A DNA stretch of 64,000 nt from Tragulus kanchil (lineage: Eukaryota; Chordata; Mammalia; Artiodactyla; Tragulidae). Every line of letters starts with the position of its first letter. Positions within the stretch are counted from its first letter, which is position 1. A program made the position numbers and the translations under genes. This document shows, one piece after another, positions 47,642-59,430 of the stretch. The stretch is from positions 171,521,501-171,585,500 of the forward strand of contig JAIOJX010000004.1 in NCBI GenBank assembly GCA_022376925.1. Direction: 5' to 3'. A model generated the notes under the pieces. That model saw only the letters and a list, made by a program, of their open reading frames with translations, was not told where the DNA came from and made no database searches.

Positions 47642-49881
47642 TCACCCGAGGCCCTTCCCGCGCACCTACCGAGGGCTTTCCTAGACAGCGCGCTGAGGGG
47701 CGCCCTGGTCCCAGCATTCAGCACGAGCCCTGCTCTCCCCGGACCTGCCGCTCCCAAGCCCCACCTGCTCCGACCCCAGCGTTGCCCTGCAGAGAGGAAG
47801 GCGGAGAGCCGTCCGAGGACAAGGGCAAGGGCGGCAGACGAAGGCCACTCGGGCCCCTGCGTGTTGGCGTCACCATCTCCCCCGCCCCTTGCAGCCCCCC
47901 GACCACACTCGGCCTCGTGGGAGCAGCTCTCCCTCCAGACAGGGCACGCCCCACAGGCAAGGACAGGGGCAGCGCTGGCGCCCAGGGCGTCCGCAGCCCG
48001 GCGGCCCAGGCAGGTGCCCCTCGCGCGGGCAGGACCAAGCGGGCAGCCTCTGGGACACGCGCGCTGACGCTGGCCCAGCTGGCAGGGAACAGGAGCCCCC
48101 ATGGGGCGGGCGGTAGATTCAAGAGCGACACTCCAGCGCCTCGTGGTCAGAAGCTGTGCTCGCGGCTCTAGGGGAACGCTAAGGGCGGGAGGGCGCGTCG
48201 GAACAGAGCCGCCAGCAAGACGGCGCTTCCGTCCAGCGTCAGGATTGCACAGGACGGCGGCGCCGCCTCGACCGCTGCTCAGAGCCGTCCCGGAGCCCCT
48301 CGGCGCCCACGACTGCTGTGCGGCGCGGGAAAGCAGCTTCCAAAGGGAAATGCACGTGGTCGTCCGCAGGGCCACACTCGCTGCAGCCAGGCGCCAGCTG
48401 CAGGCACGCTGACCAGCCATCCCCGCCGCTGGTCCCTCTGTCCCCACGCAGGCGCCGCTGCCCTCAGGCGGGAGCAGAAGGCGACGCTCCACGGTGAGGC
48501 GTCTGCATGGACGCAGGAGACCCCGAGAACCCTGTCCCTGCACAGTCTCGGAGGAAGGCACAGAGGCCTGAGGGCGTGGCCGGGTGTCCGGGGTTACCGA
48601 TGCCAGCCACCTGGCTACGCCCTTCCCCAGAGAAGAGAAGCCCGTCCACACGTGAGAGGCTCACAGGGTCGATCCTGGCTTTGACAGTCAGTAGTCTGAG
48701 GACACTGATCGCCTCGTTTAATCTCTTTGTGCCTCAGTTTACTGACGTGCAAAATGGGATGATCACCCGAGGCCCTTCCAGCGCACCTACCGAGGGCTTT
48801 CCTAGACAGCGCGCTGAGGGGCCTGGTCCCAGCATTCAGCACGAGCCCTGCTCTCCCCGGACCTGCCGCTCCCAAGCCCCACCTGCTCCGACCCCAGCGT
48901 TGCCCTGCAGAGAGGAAGGCGGAGAGCCGTCCGAGGACAAGGGCAAGGGCGGCAGACGAAGGCCACTCGGGCCCCTGCGTGTTGGCGTCACCATCTCCCC
49001 CGCCCCTTGCAGCCCCCCGACCACACTCGGCCTCGTGGGAGCAGCTCTCCCTCCAGACAGGGCACGCCCCACAGGCAAGGACAGGGGCAGCGCTGGCGCC
49101 CAGGGCGTCCGCAGCCCGGCGGCCCAGGCAGGTGCCCCTCGCGCGGGCAGGACCAAGCGGGCAGCCTCTGGGACACGCGCGCTGACGCTGGCCCAGCTGG
49201 CAGGGAACAGGAGCCCCCATGGGGCGGGCGGTAGATTCAAGAGCGACACTCCAGCGCCTCGTGGTCAGAAGCTGTGCTCGCGGCTCTAGGGGAACGCTAA
49301 GACGGGAGGGCGCGTCGGAACAGAGCCGCCAGCAAGACGGCGCTTCCGTCCAGCGTCAGGATTGCACAGGACGGCGGCGCCGCCTCGACCGCTGCTCAGA
49401 GCCGTCCCGGAGCCCCTCGGCGCCCACGACTGCTGTGCGGCGCGGGAAAGCAGCTTCCAAAGGGAAATGCACGTGGTCGTCCGCAGGGCCACACTCGCTG
49501 CAGCCAGGCGCCAGCTGCAGGCACGCTGACCAGCCATCCCCGCCGCTGGTCCCTCTGTCCCCACGCAGGCGCCGCTGCCCTCAGGCGGGAGCAGAAGGCG
49601 ACGCTCCACGGTGAGGCGTCTGCATGGACGCAGGAGACCCCGAGAACCCTGTCCCTGCACAGTCTCGGAGGAAGGCACAGAGGCCTGAGGGCGTGGCCCG
49701 GGTGTCCGGGGTTACCGATGCCAGCCACCTGGCTACGCCCTTCCCCAGAGAAGAGAAGCCCGTCCACACGTGAGAGGCTCACAGGGTCGATCCTGGCTTT
49801 GACAGTCAGTAGTCTGAGGACACTGATCGCCTCGTTTAATCTCTTTGTGCCTCAGTTTACTGACGTGCAAAATGGGATGAT
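47642..49881 (+). repeat. Direct duplication 13 (unit 1121 bp)
   Basis: Bases 47642-48762 recur at 48763-49881 without filler. Copy 2 lacks three bases near its head (48821 versus 47700). Copy 1 lacks one C near its tail (48580 versus 49699). A small change also occurs mid-unit (48182 versus 49301). No named repeat or exon lies inside. Confidence 0.95.
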
Positions 49882-49950
49882 AAAGAGCATCCACCTCAGG
49901 ACGGGAAGTTCTCTGAAAGTTTTGGTCCTAACGAGTCCGGCTGGACCCCC

Positions 49951-50098
49951 GCCACCACCACCTCCATCATCACCACCACCACTGTCATCACCACCACCAC
50001 TGTCATCACCACCTAATCTCCAACATCATCACCACCATCACCACCATGACCACCATGACCACCAGCATCCCCCTTCCCCACCTACCACCACCACCACC
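49951..50098 (+). repeat. CAC/CAT trinucleotide microsatellite
   Basis: About 150 bp of CAC and CAT/TCA triplets in mixed order, with CTG and GAC interruptions. In the open plus frame it would read as a His/Pro/Ser-rich tract, but there is no gene here. Confidence 0.95.
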
Positions 50099-50737
50099 GG
50101 CAGCAGCATCCCCCGTCTCCCCAGCAGTTAACCACTGACTGAATGACTATAATAAAGCATTTGTCCCCTCTGAAATCTGAACTATCCAAGAGTAAATACC
50201 ATGTCCTATACATCTTGGTGTACCAAAAACCCACACCACGACTGGTTTTCTAAAAGTCCGTGGAACTGAAAGAAACTGCAAAGAGACCAGAAGATGGGGA
50301 CTCCATTTCGACCTTTAAGGAGCCAAGTCACCGCCACCCCACGGATGCCGCAGAGGCTCCGCTGCGGGAGGCATAAAGACGCCACGCCAGAGGAGGCGGC
50401 TTCTCGCTTCCAGCTTCCCTTTCCTCCCTCTCGAGCACAGAGCAGCAGAAACTGAAATAACCTCCTCTCCACAAACGTACACTCTACCTCAAAGGAAAAG
50501 TGAACCTACATTTTTAGCTTCTGTGAATAAGAAAATACATCAAATTTTTGCACCCAACTTTCTCTGAGGATACTTTTTCCTCTAATAAAAGAGAAAGTAA
50601 TAACAGTGAAAAAAGAAAGGATTTTCATTTTACAAAGTTTGAGACCAACTTCAAATTATTACAGGCATAAAGCATAAGTTAAAAAGTCTGTTTTTTAAGC
50701 ATGGTGTGTATACACTTCAATGCTGGTAAAAGGTGTG
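50099..50737. other. AT-rich intron-type DNA, nothing recognised
   Basis: Composition falls from GC-rich to AT-rich. No exon, RNA or named repeat is recognised. Confidence 0.5.
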
Positions 50738-50838
50738 TTCTTTCTGGCCGTGCAGTGTGTGGATTCTTAGTTCCCCACCAGAGTTTGAACCCACGCCCCC
50801 TGCAGTGGAAGCTTGGAGTCTCAACCATTAGACCCCAG
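50738..50838 (-). mobile_element. CHR-2-type SINE, inverted
   Basis: Complement of a tRNA-Glu SINE: 'tttctggccgtgcagtgtgt', 'ttcttagttccccaccag', 'agtttgaacccacgcccc', 'ctgcagtggaagcttggagt' and 'aaccattagaccc'. Its distal 35 bp recur at 51981 through duplication 14. Confidence 0.85.
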
Positions 50839-50892
50839 TAAAAGGAACTAAAGTTTAAAAGATTTTAAATGAGCCCAATCAGCATCCTATAT

Positions 50893-51230
50893 TCACATAA
50901 CCCCACCAAGTTAAAAAAAAATAATACGAACATGAAAAAAATACTTCAGATTAGCAGTCTTCAGGGAAATACAACTCAACACCACAAGACCCCATGCCAC
51001 CGCCACGAGCACGGCCAAACTAAAAAGACAGCCACGAGCAAGTGCGGGCGACGACCTGGAGAGACCGCGTTCCTGCCGCGCTGGCAGGAGCGTGACACGC
51101 TGCAGCCCCTTCGGGGAAGAGTCTGATGGCCCCCCTATATGGTAAACTTGGGGTTACCATCTGACCAGCAACTCTACCCCTGGGTGTAGAGAGCCAAGAG
51201 AACAGAAAACACGTCCACACAAAAAGCCTT
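50893..51230 (+). mobile_element. Old L1 ORF2 3' fragment
   Basis: It follows the L1 late ORF2 order: 'agcagtcttcagggaaatac' (50955), 'aactcaacaccacaagaccc', 'gggcgacgacctggagagac' (51045), 'gcgctggcaggagcgtgaca', 'ggttaccatctgaccagcaa' (51151), 'ctctacccctgggtgtagag' and 'aacacgtccacacaaaaag' (51207). Many positions are G/C where L1 usually has A/T. Stops and indels break the frame. It is repeated at 52071-52408. Confidence 0.75.
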
Positions 51231-51289
51231 GGCAGCGAGCACAGCGGCACCACACGGAAGAGCAGACGGCCGCCACCGACCAGCGGGAG

Positions 51290-51950
51290 AGAAGGCGGGG
51301 CCGAGGCTCCGGTGAGCGCTTCCCCGCCTCGGGAGGGAGGGCGGAGCTGACGGACGCGCGGCTCCCGCGAGCCGGACACCCGGGCCACGGGGAAGAAGCG
51401 AGTCACCCCGACGACGCCGCCTCCAGGGAAGGCCCAGCACAGGCCCGTCTGGAGCCAGCGGCCCCGGGGGCGGGCCCGCAGGAGCGGGTGACGGGGAGGG
51501 ACCCGCCCCGGAGCCGCACCAGCCCAGGCAGGCGGGCCCTGCAGGCGGCCGCGCCCGGGCAGGCCCTGTGCAGAGTGACCGTCGCCAGGTCAGACAGACT
51601 CAGCAGCACGGGGGGCGGGGGCGCCGTCTCCGGCCCGCGGCACCGCAGCCCCCACGCGGTCCGGCCAGCCCGCAGCGCCCCGCTGTTCTCGGCGGGCTCC
51701 CCGAGAACTGAGCCCCCAGAGCGGCAGCTGCAGGCGGCGTCCGCTCCGGAGCCGGCTTCTGCTTACGCAGGTGCGCTGCGAGGCTGCGTCGGGTGGAGGG
51801 GCCCCCGGAGAAGCCCCCTGGGGCGGAGTCTGCGCAGCCGGCACCCGGCGGGAGGAGGGGCCCGGCGGCAGCGCGAGCCTCCGGCCACACGGCCTCCCGA
51901 CCACGATGCCGACGGCCGCGGCTCCTCCACGCGACCCGGCGCTGGGCGCC
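51290..51950. other. CpG-dense patch
   Basis: About 660 bp of very high G+C with dense CpG and no recognised repeat or exon. It recurs at 52466-53115 through duplication 14, so only one copy is likely real. It could be an intragenic CpG island, but no promoter element or transcript evidence is visible. Confidence 0.6.
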
Positions 51951-53131
51951 AGCCCCCGGACCGCCCCTCACCAGAAAGACCAGTGGAAGCTTGGAGTCTC
52001 AACCATTAGACCCCAGTAAAAGGAACTAAAGTTTAAAAGATTTTAAATGAGCCCAATCAGCATCCTATATTCACATAACCCCACCAAGTTAAAAAAAAAT
52101 AATACGAACATGAAAAAAATACTTCAGATTAGCAGTCTTCAGGGAAATACAACTCAACACCACAAGACCCCATGCCACCGCCACGAGCACGGCCAAACTA
52201 AAAAGACAGCCACGAGCAAGTGCGGGCGACGACCTGGAGAGACCGCGTTCCTGCCGCTGGCAGGAGCGTGACACGCTGCAGCCCCTTCGGGGAAGAGTCT
52301 GATGGCCCCCCTATATGGTAAACTTGGGGTTACCATCTGACCAGCAACTCTACCCCTGGGTGTAGAGAGCCAAGAGAACAGAAAACACGTCCACACAAAA
52401 AGCCTTGGCAGCGAGCACAGCGGCACCACACGGAAGAGCAGACGGCCGCCACCGACCAGCGGGAGAGAAGGCGGGGCCGAGGCTCCGGTGAGCGCTTCCC
52501 CGCCTCGGGAGGGAGGGCGGAGCTGACGGACGCGCGGCTCCCGCGAGCCGGACACCCGGGCCACGGGGAAGAAGCGAGTCACCCCGACGACGCCGCCTCC
52601 AGGGAAGGCCCAGCACAGGCCCGTCTGGAGCCAGCGGCCCCGGGGGCGGGCCCGCAGGAGCGGGTGACGGGGAGGGACCCGCCCCGGAGCCGCACCAGCC
52701 CAGGCAGGCGGGCCCTGCAGGCGGCCGCGCCCGGGCAGGCCCTGTGCAGAGTGACCGTCGCCAGGTCAGACAGACTCAGCAGCACGGGGGGCGGGGGCGC
52801 CGTCTCCGGCCCGCGGCACCGCAGCCCCCACGCGGTCCGGCCAGCCCGCAGCGCCCCGCTGTTCTCGGCGGGCTCCCCGAGAACTGAGCCCCCAGAGCGG
52901 CAGCTGCAGGCGGCGTCCGCTCCGGAGCCGGCTTCTGCTTACGCAGGTGCGCTGCGAGGCTGCGTCGGGTGGAGGGGCCCCCGGAGAAGCCCCCTGGGGC
53001 GGAGTCTGCGCAGCCGGCACCCGGCGGGAGGAGGGGCCCGGCGGCAGCGCGAGCCTCCGGCCACACGGCCTCCCGACCACGATGCCGACGGCCGTCGGGG
53101 CTCCTCCACCGCGACCCGGCGCTGGGCGCCC

Positions 53132-53829
53132 ACGCGAGCCCTCCGGCTCCTGCTCACCGGCCGCCCCTAGGCCGCCGCCATCCAGCTCAGCCCCGCCAGG
53201 TCCCAGGAGCACAGGGGCCTCCGCCCACACGGCCAGGGGATCGCCGCGGCGGCCTCTCCCTGCCGCCACCAGCCGGCCCACATGGCCTTCCCACGACACG
53301 GACTTCTCTCGGACTCAGCCCTGGACCGATACCTCACGTCTTCCCTGTTAATCTGTTCTTCCTTAAGGAAAAGTTTCCCAAGTAATTAACCTGATTTTCC
53401 TCTCTGTTCAGGACACAGGTCTAGTTAGGACTGCAAAGCGACAGGAAGCGTGATCCCCGCTCGGCGAGGACGCCTTAGGGAGGTGTCGGGCCACGAGCCG
53501 GAGCGAGACCCGCTCCCCGGAATAAAGCTCTGCGGGCGAGGAGCCAGGCGCGGCCGCCCTCCTCATGGCCGTGTGCTATATGCAGACCCGCAGGCCCTCA
53601 CAGGCACTTCCTGGACTCACAGAGGCTCGTAAATATTCATGTAGTTTGAATCCTTCTCAGGTATTATTCAATTCTTGTTACTGAAGCAAAAACGCAGACG
53701 GCTGGCGCTACCGCCGGGCTAAGCGGTGGGAAGAGCGGGGCGCGGCCCTGTGCTTGTCGCCCGCGAGACGGGCGGCTGCGGTGACAGTGCCCACCGGGGC
53801 GCCTTCCCGGAGGAGGGGCTCTGCTGCCG
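53132..53829. other. Intron-type DNA, nothing recognised
   Basis: CpG-rich at first, then mixed. No exon with splice sites, RNA or named repeat is recognised. Confidence 0.5.
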
Positions 53830-54058
53830 GTGCTGGGCGCGGAGCTTCGTCCAGTGCTGGGCGCGGAGCTTCGTCCGACGGGCACGCGACCCCACGGCCC
53901 GCAGCCCGGCAGGCTCCTCGGCCCGTGGGGTTCTCCAGACACGGACCCTGGAGTGGGCTGCCACGTCCTTCTCCAGGGGGTCTTCCCGACTCAGGGACCC
54001 AGCCTGCGTCTCCTGCACTGGCAGGCGGATCCTCCAGTACCGAGTCGCCCAGGAAGCT
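53830..54058 (+). mobile_element. Bov-tA SINE with a 24-bp head duplication
   Basis: Landmarks: 'cgcgaccccacggcccgcag', 'ggctcctcggcccgtggggt', 'ccctggagtgggctgccac', 'cttctccagggggtcttccc', 'tctcctgcactggcaggcgg' and 'gtcgcccaggaagctc'. A 24-bp unit at 53830-53853 is repeated at 53854-53877 at the 5' end. Confidence 0.85.
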
Positions 54059-55334
54059 CAAAGGATGGGGAAAACACCTAAAACAAAGCGAAGAGGAAAA
54101 TCCACAACAAAAGAGGCAGCTCCAGGAGGAGTCTTCACTGTGAACAGCGCGCAGGGCGCCCTGAGGACCCCCCACCTCTTGCAGACACCCTACTTTCAAG
54201 CGTTTCTCCATTTCCATCCAAGTCGGAGCCACAAACATCCCCCCTTTCGGGCAATGGGGGCGGTCCACATTCTCGTCAAAACTCTCACGTGATGAAGCTC
54301 TTCCTGTCGAATGACCGGCTGGCTGAGGGCCTACATGTCCTTCCCGCCCTTGGAAGGACACCGCGCGGTCCCTGACGTCTGCGTCTGGGACATGCACCTG
54401 AGAAACCTCCAGCTGCGGACACGCGGCCTGAGCCTTGGCTTAGACGATCGATGCCCGCCGTCACCCGCATCCAAGAGCCGCCCTCCACCTTGCGGGGCTC
54501 GTCTCCTGCTTGCCTAATAACGGGGACCTGTCTCCTCTGCCAATCTTCCTCTCCTTGTCGTTACAGGTGAAAAATAAAAAATTCTGAATTCTCTATTGTG
54601 TTAAAAAAAAAAAAAAAAAAAAAAACTACAAAAATGTCTCCAGACTCCTTTTACACCTTCTCAAAAGACAAGCAATCATTTGGGAAACACAGTAAGAAAA
54701 TTGAAGGGTCACACAAGAGGGATGCCTTGTTTCTCTACTACATTCTTCTTGATCTCACATTCTCCTATCATCTTAGTCCTTTTTAAACCACAGTTAGGAA
54801 GGACTGATGAGCAGCGATACACTGATACCTAGGGTGACACAATAGCAAAATATTTTAAGATACAGAAAGAAATTGGATCATTATGATGTGACAATACATC
54901 TTAGGTTTAAAAACGGTCCAAAGGGCCTTTATAGTAACTGCAAGACAGAATGGATTTTTGTCCTATTTTTCAAAGTAAGCAGATTTTCTCCTTGCTCTTT
55001 GAAGAGTAGAGTAAAAGTCATCAAATTTCAACCCTTACACACAGTTCAAGAAGCTCAAACAGGAAACTCAGAAACTAAAGTGGGGTCGAGTGGTCCCTGA
55101 GGCTCCTGGAGGTCCCAGTCCTCCTCCAACACCGGACAGCACGGGCAGCACCTGCAGCCTGACTAAAGCCCCCATCCTCGGCCGCATCCCCAAGGAGCCC
55201 TCCTCTCTGTCCCTGACCGAGAGCCCGCCGCTATGCTCACGAGGGCTAGGACCTTCGTCTTGAGGACGGCTGCTCACACTTGGAGTTTAACACTGGCTAC
55301 TCTTCAGGCCCAGCTGGAGAGGAAATACGGCCTT
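54059..55334. other. Intron-type DNA with a 23-bp A-run
   Basis: 54603-54625 is a run of A after an AATAAA-like 'aaaaataaaa', but no retroposed source is recognised upstream. 54630-55080 is AT-rich unique-looking sequence. No splice-flanked exon or RNA is recognised. Confidence 0.5.
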
Positions 55335-57510
55335 GGTCAGGCAGTAAACACTCAGGGCCAATTTTCGACTCCACTGGCCGGTGTCCACGCCCACAAGAGG
55401 CTCACGACCCAGGCCCGCACGCCAGGCCCCCTCACACTCGCTCTTCACCCCCGGCCCCTCTGCTAAGCCCGAGGCGGGCCGACGCTGGTCCCGACCTGAC
55501 GGCAAGACCCACGGGCCCGGCAAGTCTGTCCCCCGCCGGCCTGCCTCGCCGCTGTACCCTCGACCTCAAGCCGCCCGTGTGTCCCGAGTGGTCTGCGAGG
55601 ACTCCTGAGAGCCCTGGCCAGGGAGGCCATGCAGGGCCGTGCCCATCCGACGGCCCGCTGCGCCCACCTGCCTCTGCTCTCCACACGGAGGGGCCGGGCC
55701 TGGCATCAGGCCTGGCTTGTGCTTCTCTGCAGAAAATGGTCCTGAGAAGAACATCACTTGTCAGACCTGGGGACGGACACAAACGGCTCAGAGAGGAGTG
55801 GAGAGCCGACAGGCAGAAAAGAAAAATGTTCTGGAGAACGGACGTGCACGCAGCCAAAAAAGACGGCCCCCCTACCACCCGACTCCTAACATCCCCTCTC
55901 AAGACAACAGAGAACAAGAAAATGAAACTACACAGGCCTTCCCTGGTGGTCCAGTGGCTAAGACTCCATACTCCCAATGCAGGGAGTTCAGGTTCAATCC
56001 CTGGTCAGGGAGCTAGATCTCACACGCCACAACTAAGAGCTCGCATGCCCAACTAAAGACCCTGTGTGCCACAAATAAGGCCAGTGCAGCCAAACGAATA
56101 CATACGCAAGAGTCAGCCTTCCAACGTGGGGGGCGTGGGTTGAATCCCTGGTCGAGGAACTAAGACCCAATGTGCCTCAGGGCAACTGAGCCCAGGCACT
56201 GCAGTGACTGAGCCCACACACTCCGCAGCCACGCCCCACAAGGAAGACCTTCATGCCACAACTAAGCAGAGGTGACCAAATCAATACAACAATATTAGGA
56301 AAAAGAAAAACCTACAGTGACACCCTGGTTCCACAACCTGCAAAAAGACAGCCCAAGCCTGGAAGTCAGCACTTCCCCTGCCAACCTCTCCTCTTTGACG
56401 TGGGGTCAGGCAGTAAACACTCAGGGCCAATTTTCGACTCCACTGGCCGGTGTCCACGCCCACAAGAGGCTCACGACCCAGGCCCGCACGCCAGGCCCCT
56501 CACACTCGCTCTTCACCCCGGCCCTCTGCTAAGCCCGAGGCGGGCCGACGCTGGTCCCGACCTGACGGCAAGACCCACGGGCCCGGCAAGTCTGTCCCCC
56601 GCCGGCCTGCCTCGCCGCTGTACCCTCGACCTCAAGCCGCCCGTGTGTCCCGAGTGGTCTGCGAGGACTCCTGAGAGCCCTGGCCAGGGAGGCCATGCAG
56701 GGCCGTGCCCATCCGACGGCCCGCTGCGCCCACCTGCCTCTGCTCTCCACACGGAGGGGCCGGGCCTGGCATCAGGCCTGGCTTGTGCTTCTCTGCAGAA
56801 AATGGTCCTGAGAAGAACATCACTTGTCAGACCTGGGGACGGACACAAACGGCTCAGAGAGGAGTGGAGAGCCGACAGGCAGAAAAGAAAAATGTTCTGG
56901 AGAACGGACGTGCACGCAGCCAAAAAAGACGGCCCCCCTACCACCCGACTCCTAACATCCCCTCTCAAGACAACAGAGAACAAGAAAATGAAACTACACA
57001 GGCCTTCCCTGGTGGTCCAGTGGCTAAGACTCCATACTCCCAATGCAGGGAGTTCAGGTTCAATCCCTGGTCAGGGAGCTAGATCTCACACGCCACAACT
57101 AAGAGCTCGCATGCCCAACTAAAGACCCTGTGTGCCACAAATAAGGCCAGTGCAGCCAAACGAATACATACGCAAGAGTCAGCCTTCCAACGTGGGGGGC
57201 GTGGGTTGAATCCCTGGTCGAGGAACTAAGACCCAATGTGCCTCAGGGCAACTGAGCCCAGGCACTGCAGTGACTGAGCCCACACACTCCGCAGCCACGC
57301 CCCACAAGGAAGACCTTCATGCCACAACTAAGACGAGAGGTGACCAAATCAATACAACAATATTAGGAAAAAAGAAAAAAAACCTACAGTGACACCCTGG
57401 TTCCACAACCTGCAAAAAAGACAGCCCAAGCCTGGAAGTCAGCATCAGTGAAGAAGAAACCTCGCCCCATCCCGAATCGCAACCTCTCCTCTTTAGGACG
57501 TGGGGTCAGG
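55335..57510 (+). repeat. Direct duplication 15 (unit ~1069 bp)
   Basis: Bases 55335-56403 recur at 56404-57510. Copy 2 lacks bases in C-runs at its head (56497-56527 versus 55428-55462). Copy 1 lacks about 33 bp and has altered bases in its last 40 (56374-56400 versus 57446-57500). It contains the SINE pair. Confidence 0.94.
55935..56280 (+). mobile_element. Tandem pair of tRNA-Glu-derived SINEs
   Basis: The first unit has 'ccttccctggtggtccagtg', B-box-like 'ggttcaatccc' (55992) and 'cgccacaactaagagctcgc'. A second unit starts near 56112 with 'gtcagccttccaacgtgggg', its own 'ggttgaatccc' (56138) and 'gaggaactaagacccaatgt'. It is repeated at 57001-57350, and the second unit appears again at 58264-58510 through duplication 16. 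Confidence 0.85.
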
Positions 57511-59430
57511 GAGGGGAGCCACAGAAAGTGAAGGGAAAACCCCCCATCCCTTCAGGAAGCGACGGTAACACTTGTACCTAAATCTGAGCTAAAGAGAACT
57601 AAAGGCCCCACAGACCAGCACCGCTCACGAAAAGTGCTGCAAAAATACTAACAGAGTCCGACACCACCGCTGAAGTCCTCACTGGCCTGTCTCCCGCTCT
57701 TTCCTGATCAGCGGCAAAGCTCTGCCGTCAGCAGGCCAGGACCCACCGAGCACACGCCAGGGGACCTCGCGCCCGTGCTGGCGGGAGAGGCGGCTTCCCG
57801 GGGCGCCTGTGACCGTGGGCCGCCTGCACAGGGACCTCGTGAGCAGCGGTACCGGTTTCCACTTCTAAGGTCTCACTCTGACTAGCAGAGCACGTTTGCT
57901 TTCTGAGAGCTCACGAACGGCTGCACGTGTGAGTCAGCAAAGACTCCTCCTAACGGCAGAACCCGGCATTCTTTAACAGCCAGTCTGTCTGCAAGCAAGG
58001 CTTCTCTCCCAAGGAGAAACAGTGAATTGGAAACACAGAAAACAGCAGATCACTGAAGACACCACAAGGCTCTCGAAACAAAATCCTAGCAACTGTTAAA
58101 GATTCTACTGAAGTGTCTGTGGGTGAGACGGAAGCAATGTGTAACACGCACCAGCCAGGAACAGCAGAGACTCCGCCCTGAAATCAGGCTCCACACCCCC
58201 AGTCCCCGAAAACCTTCACGTGTCAGGTGCTGGCCCCTCCACGCAGGGACGGACGGCTCTCTGGAGCTCGCATGCCCAACTAAAGACCCTGTGTGCCACA
58301 AATAAGGCCAGTGCAGCCAAACGAATACATACGCAAGAGTCAGCCTTCCAACGTGGGGGGCGTGGGTTGAATCCCTGGTCGAGGAACTAAGACCCAATGT
58401 GCCTCAGGGCAACTGAGCCCAGGCACTGCAGTGACTGAGCCCACACACTCCGCAGCCACGCCCCACAAGGAAGACCTTCATGCCACAACTAAGACGAGAG
58501 GTGACCAAATCAATACAACAATATTAGGAAAAAAGAAAAAAAACCTACAGTGACACCCTGGTTCCACAACCTGCAAAAAAGACAGCCCAAGCCTGGAAGT
58601 CAGCATCAGTGAAGAAGAAACCTCGCCCCATCCCGAATCGCAACCTCTCCTCTTTAGGACGTGGGGTCAGGGAGGGGAGCCACAGAAAGTGAAGGGAAAA
58701 CCCCCCATCCCTTCAGGAAGCGACGGTAACACTTGTACCTAAATCTGAGCTAAAGAGAACTAAAGGCCCCACAGACCAGCACCGCTCACGAAAAGTGCTG
58801 CAAAAATACTAACAGAGTCCGACACCACCGCTGAAGTCCTCACTGGCCTGTCTCCCGCTCTTTCCTGATCAGCGGCAAAGCTCTGCCGTCAGCAGGCCAG
58901 GACCCACCGAGCACACGCCAGGGGACCTCGCGCCCGTGCTGGCGGGAGAGGCGGCTTCCCGGGGCGCCTGTGACCGTGGGCCGCCTGCACAGGGACCTCG
59001 TGAGCAGCGGTACCGGTTTCCACTTCTAAGGTCTCACTCTGACTAGCAGAGCACGTTTGCTTTCTGAGAGCTCACGAACGGCTGCACGTGTGAGTCAGCA
59101 AAGACTCCTCCTAACGGCAGAACCCGGCATTCTTTAACAGCCAGTCTGTCTGCAAGCAAGGCTTCTCTCCCAAGGAGAAACAGTGAATTGGAAACACAGA
59201 AAACAGCAGATCACTGAAGACACCACAAGGCTCTCGAAACAAAATCCTAGCAACTGTTAAAGATTCTACTGAAGTGTCTGTGGGTGAGACGGAAGCAATG
59301 TGTAACACGCACCAGCCAGGAACAGCAGAGACTCCGCCCTGAAATCAGGCTCCACACCCCCAGTCCCCGAAAACCTTCACGTGTCAGGTGCTGGCCCCTC
59401 CACGCAGGGACGGACGGCTCTCTGGAGCTC
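57103..59430 (+). repeat. Direct duplication 16 (unit 1161 bp)
   Basis: Bases 57103-58263 recur at 58264-59430. I see no differences by eye beyond the ends. The junction sits on a shared 'gagctcg'. Copy 1 starts inside a SINE that itself belongs to copy 2 of duplication 15, so that SINE half is present three times. Confidence 0.95.

Larger units (their letters stand above)
50803..53131 (+). repeat. Direct duplication 14 (unit 1178 bp)
   Basis: Bases 50803-51980 recur at 51981-53131. The last ~35 bp of copy 1 (51948-51980) look like a degraded version of the unique sequence after copy 2 (53130-53170). Copy 2 lacks 'cg' near 52257. The unit contains a SINE end, an L1 fragment and a CpG-dense patch. 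Confidence 0.94.

Noticed and set aside
47416..48651. Long minus-strand open frame (411 codons)
   Set aside because: No domain, no splice context, composition dominated by Gly/Ala/Arg/Pro/Leu, and overlapping open frames on the other strand. GC-rich DNA has few stop codons. The frame also crosses a duplicated unit.
54600..54630. Polyadenylation site or processed pseudogene at the A-run
   Set aside because: There is an AATAAA-like motif and 23 A residues, but no exon-like or retroposed sequence upstream and no target-site duplication seen.
55280..57122. Two similar plus-strand open frames (258 and 289 codons) as a gene family
   Set aside because: They are the two copies of duplication 15, and their ends are translations of a SINE (the 'LVVQWLRLHTPNAGS' type tail is a known SINE-derived artefact).
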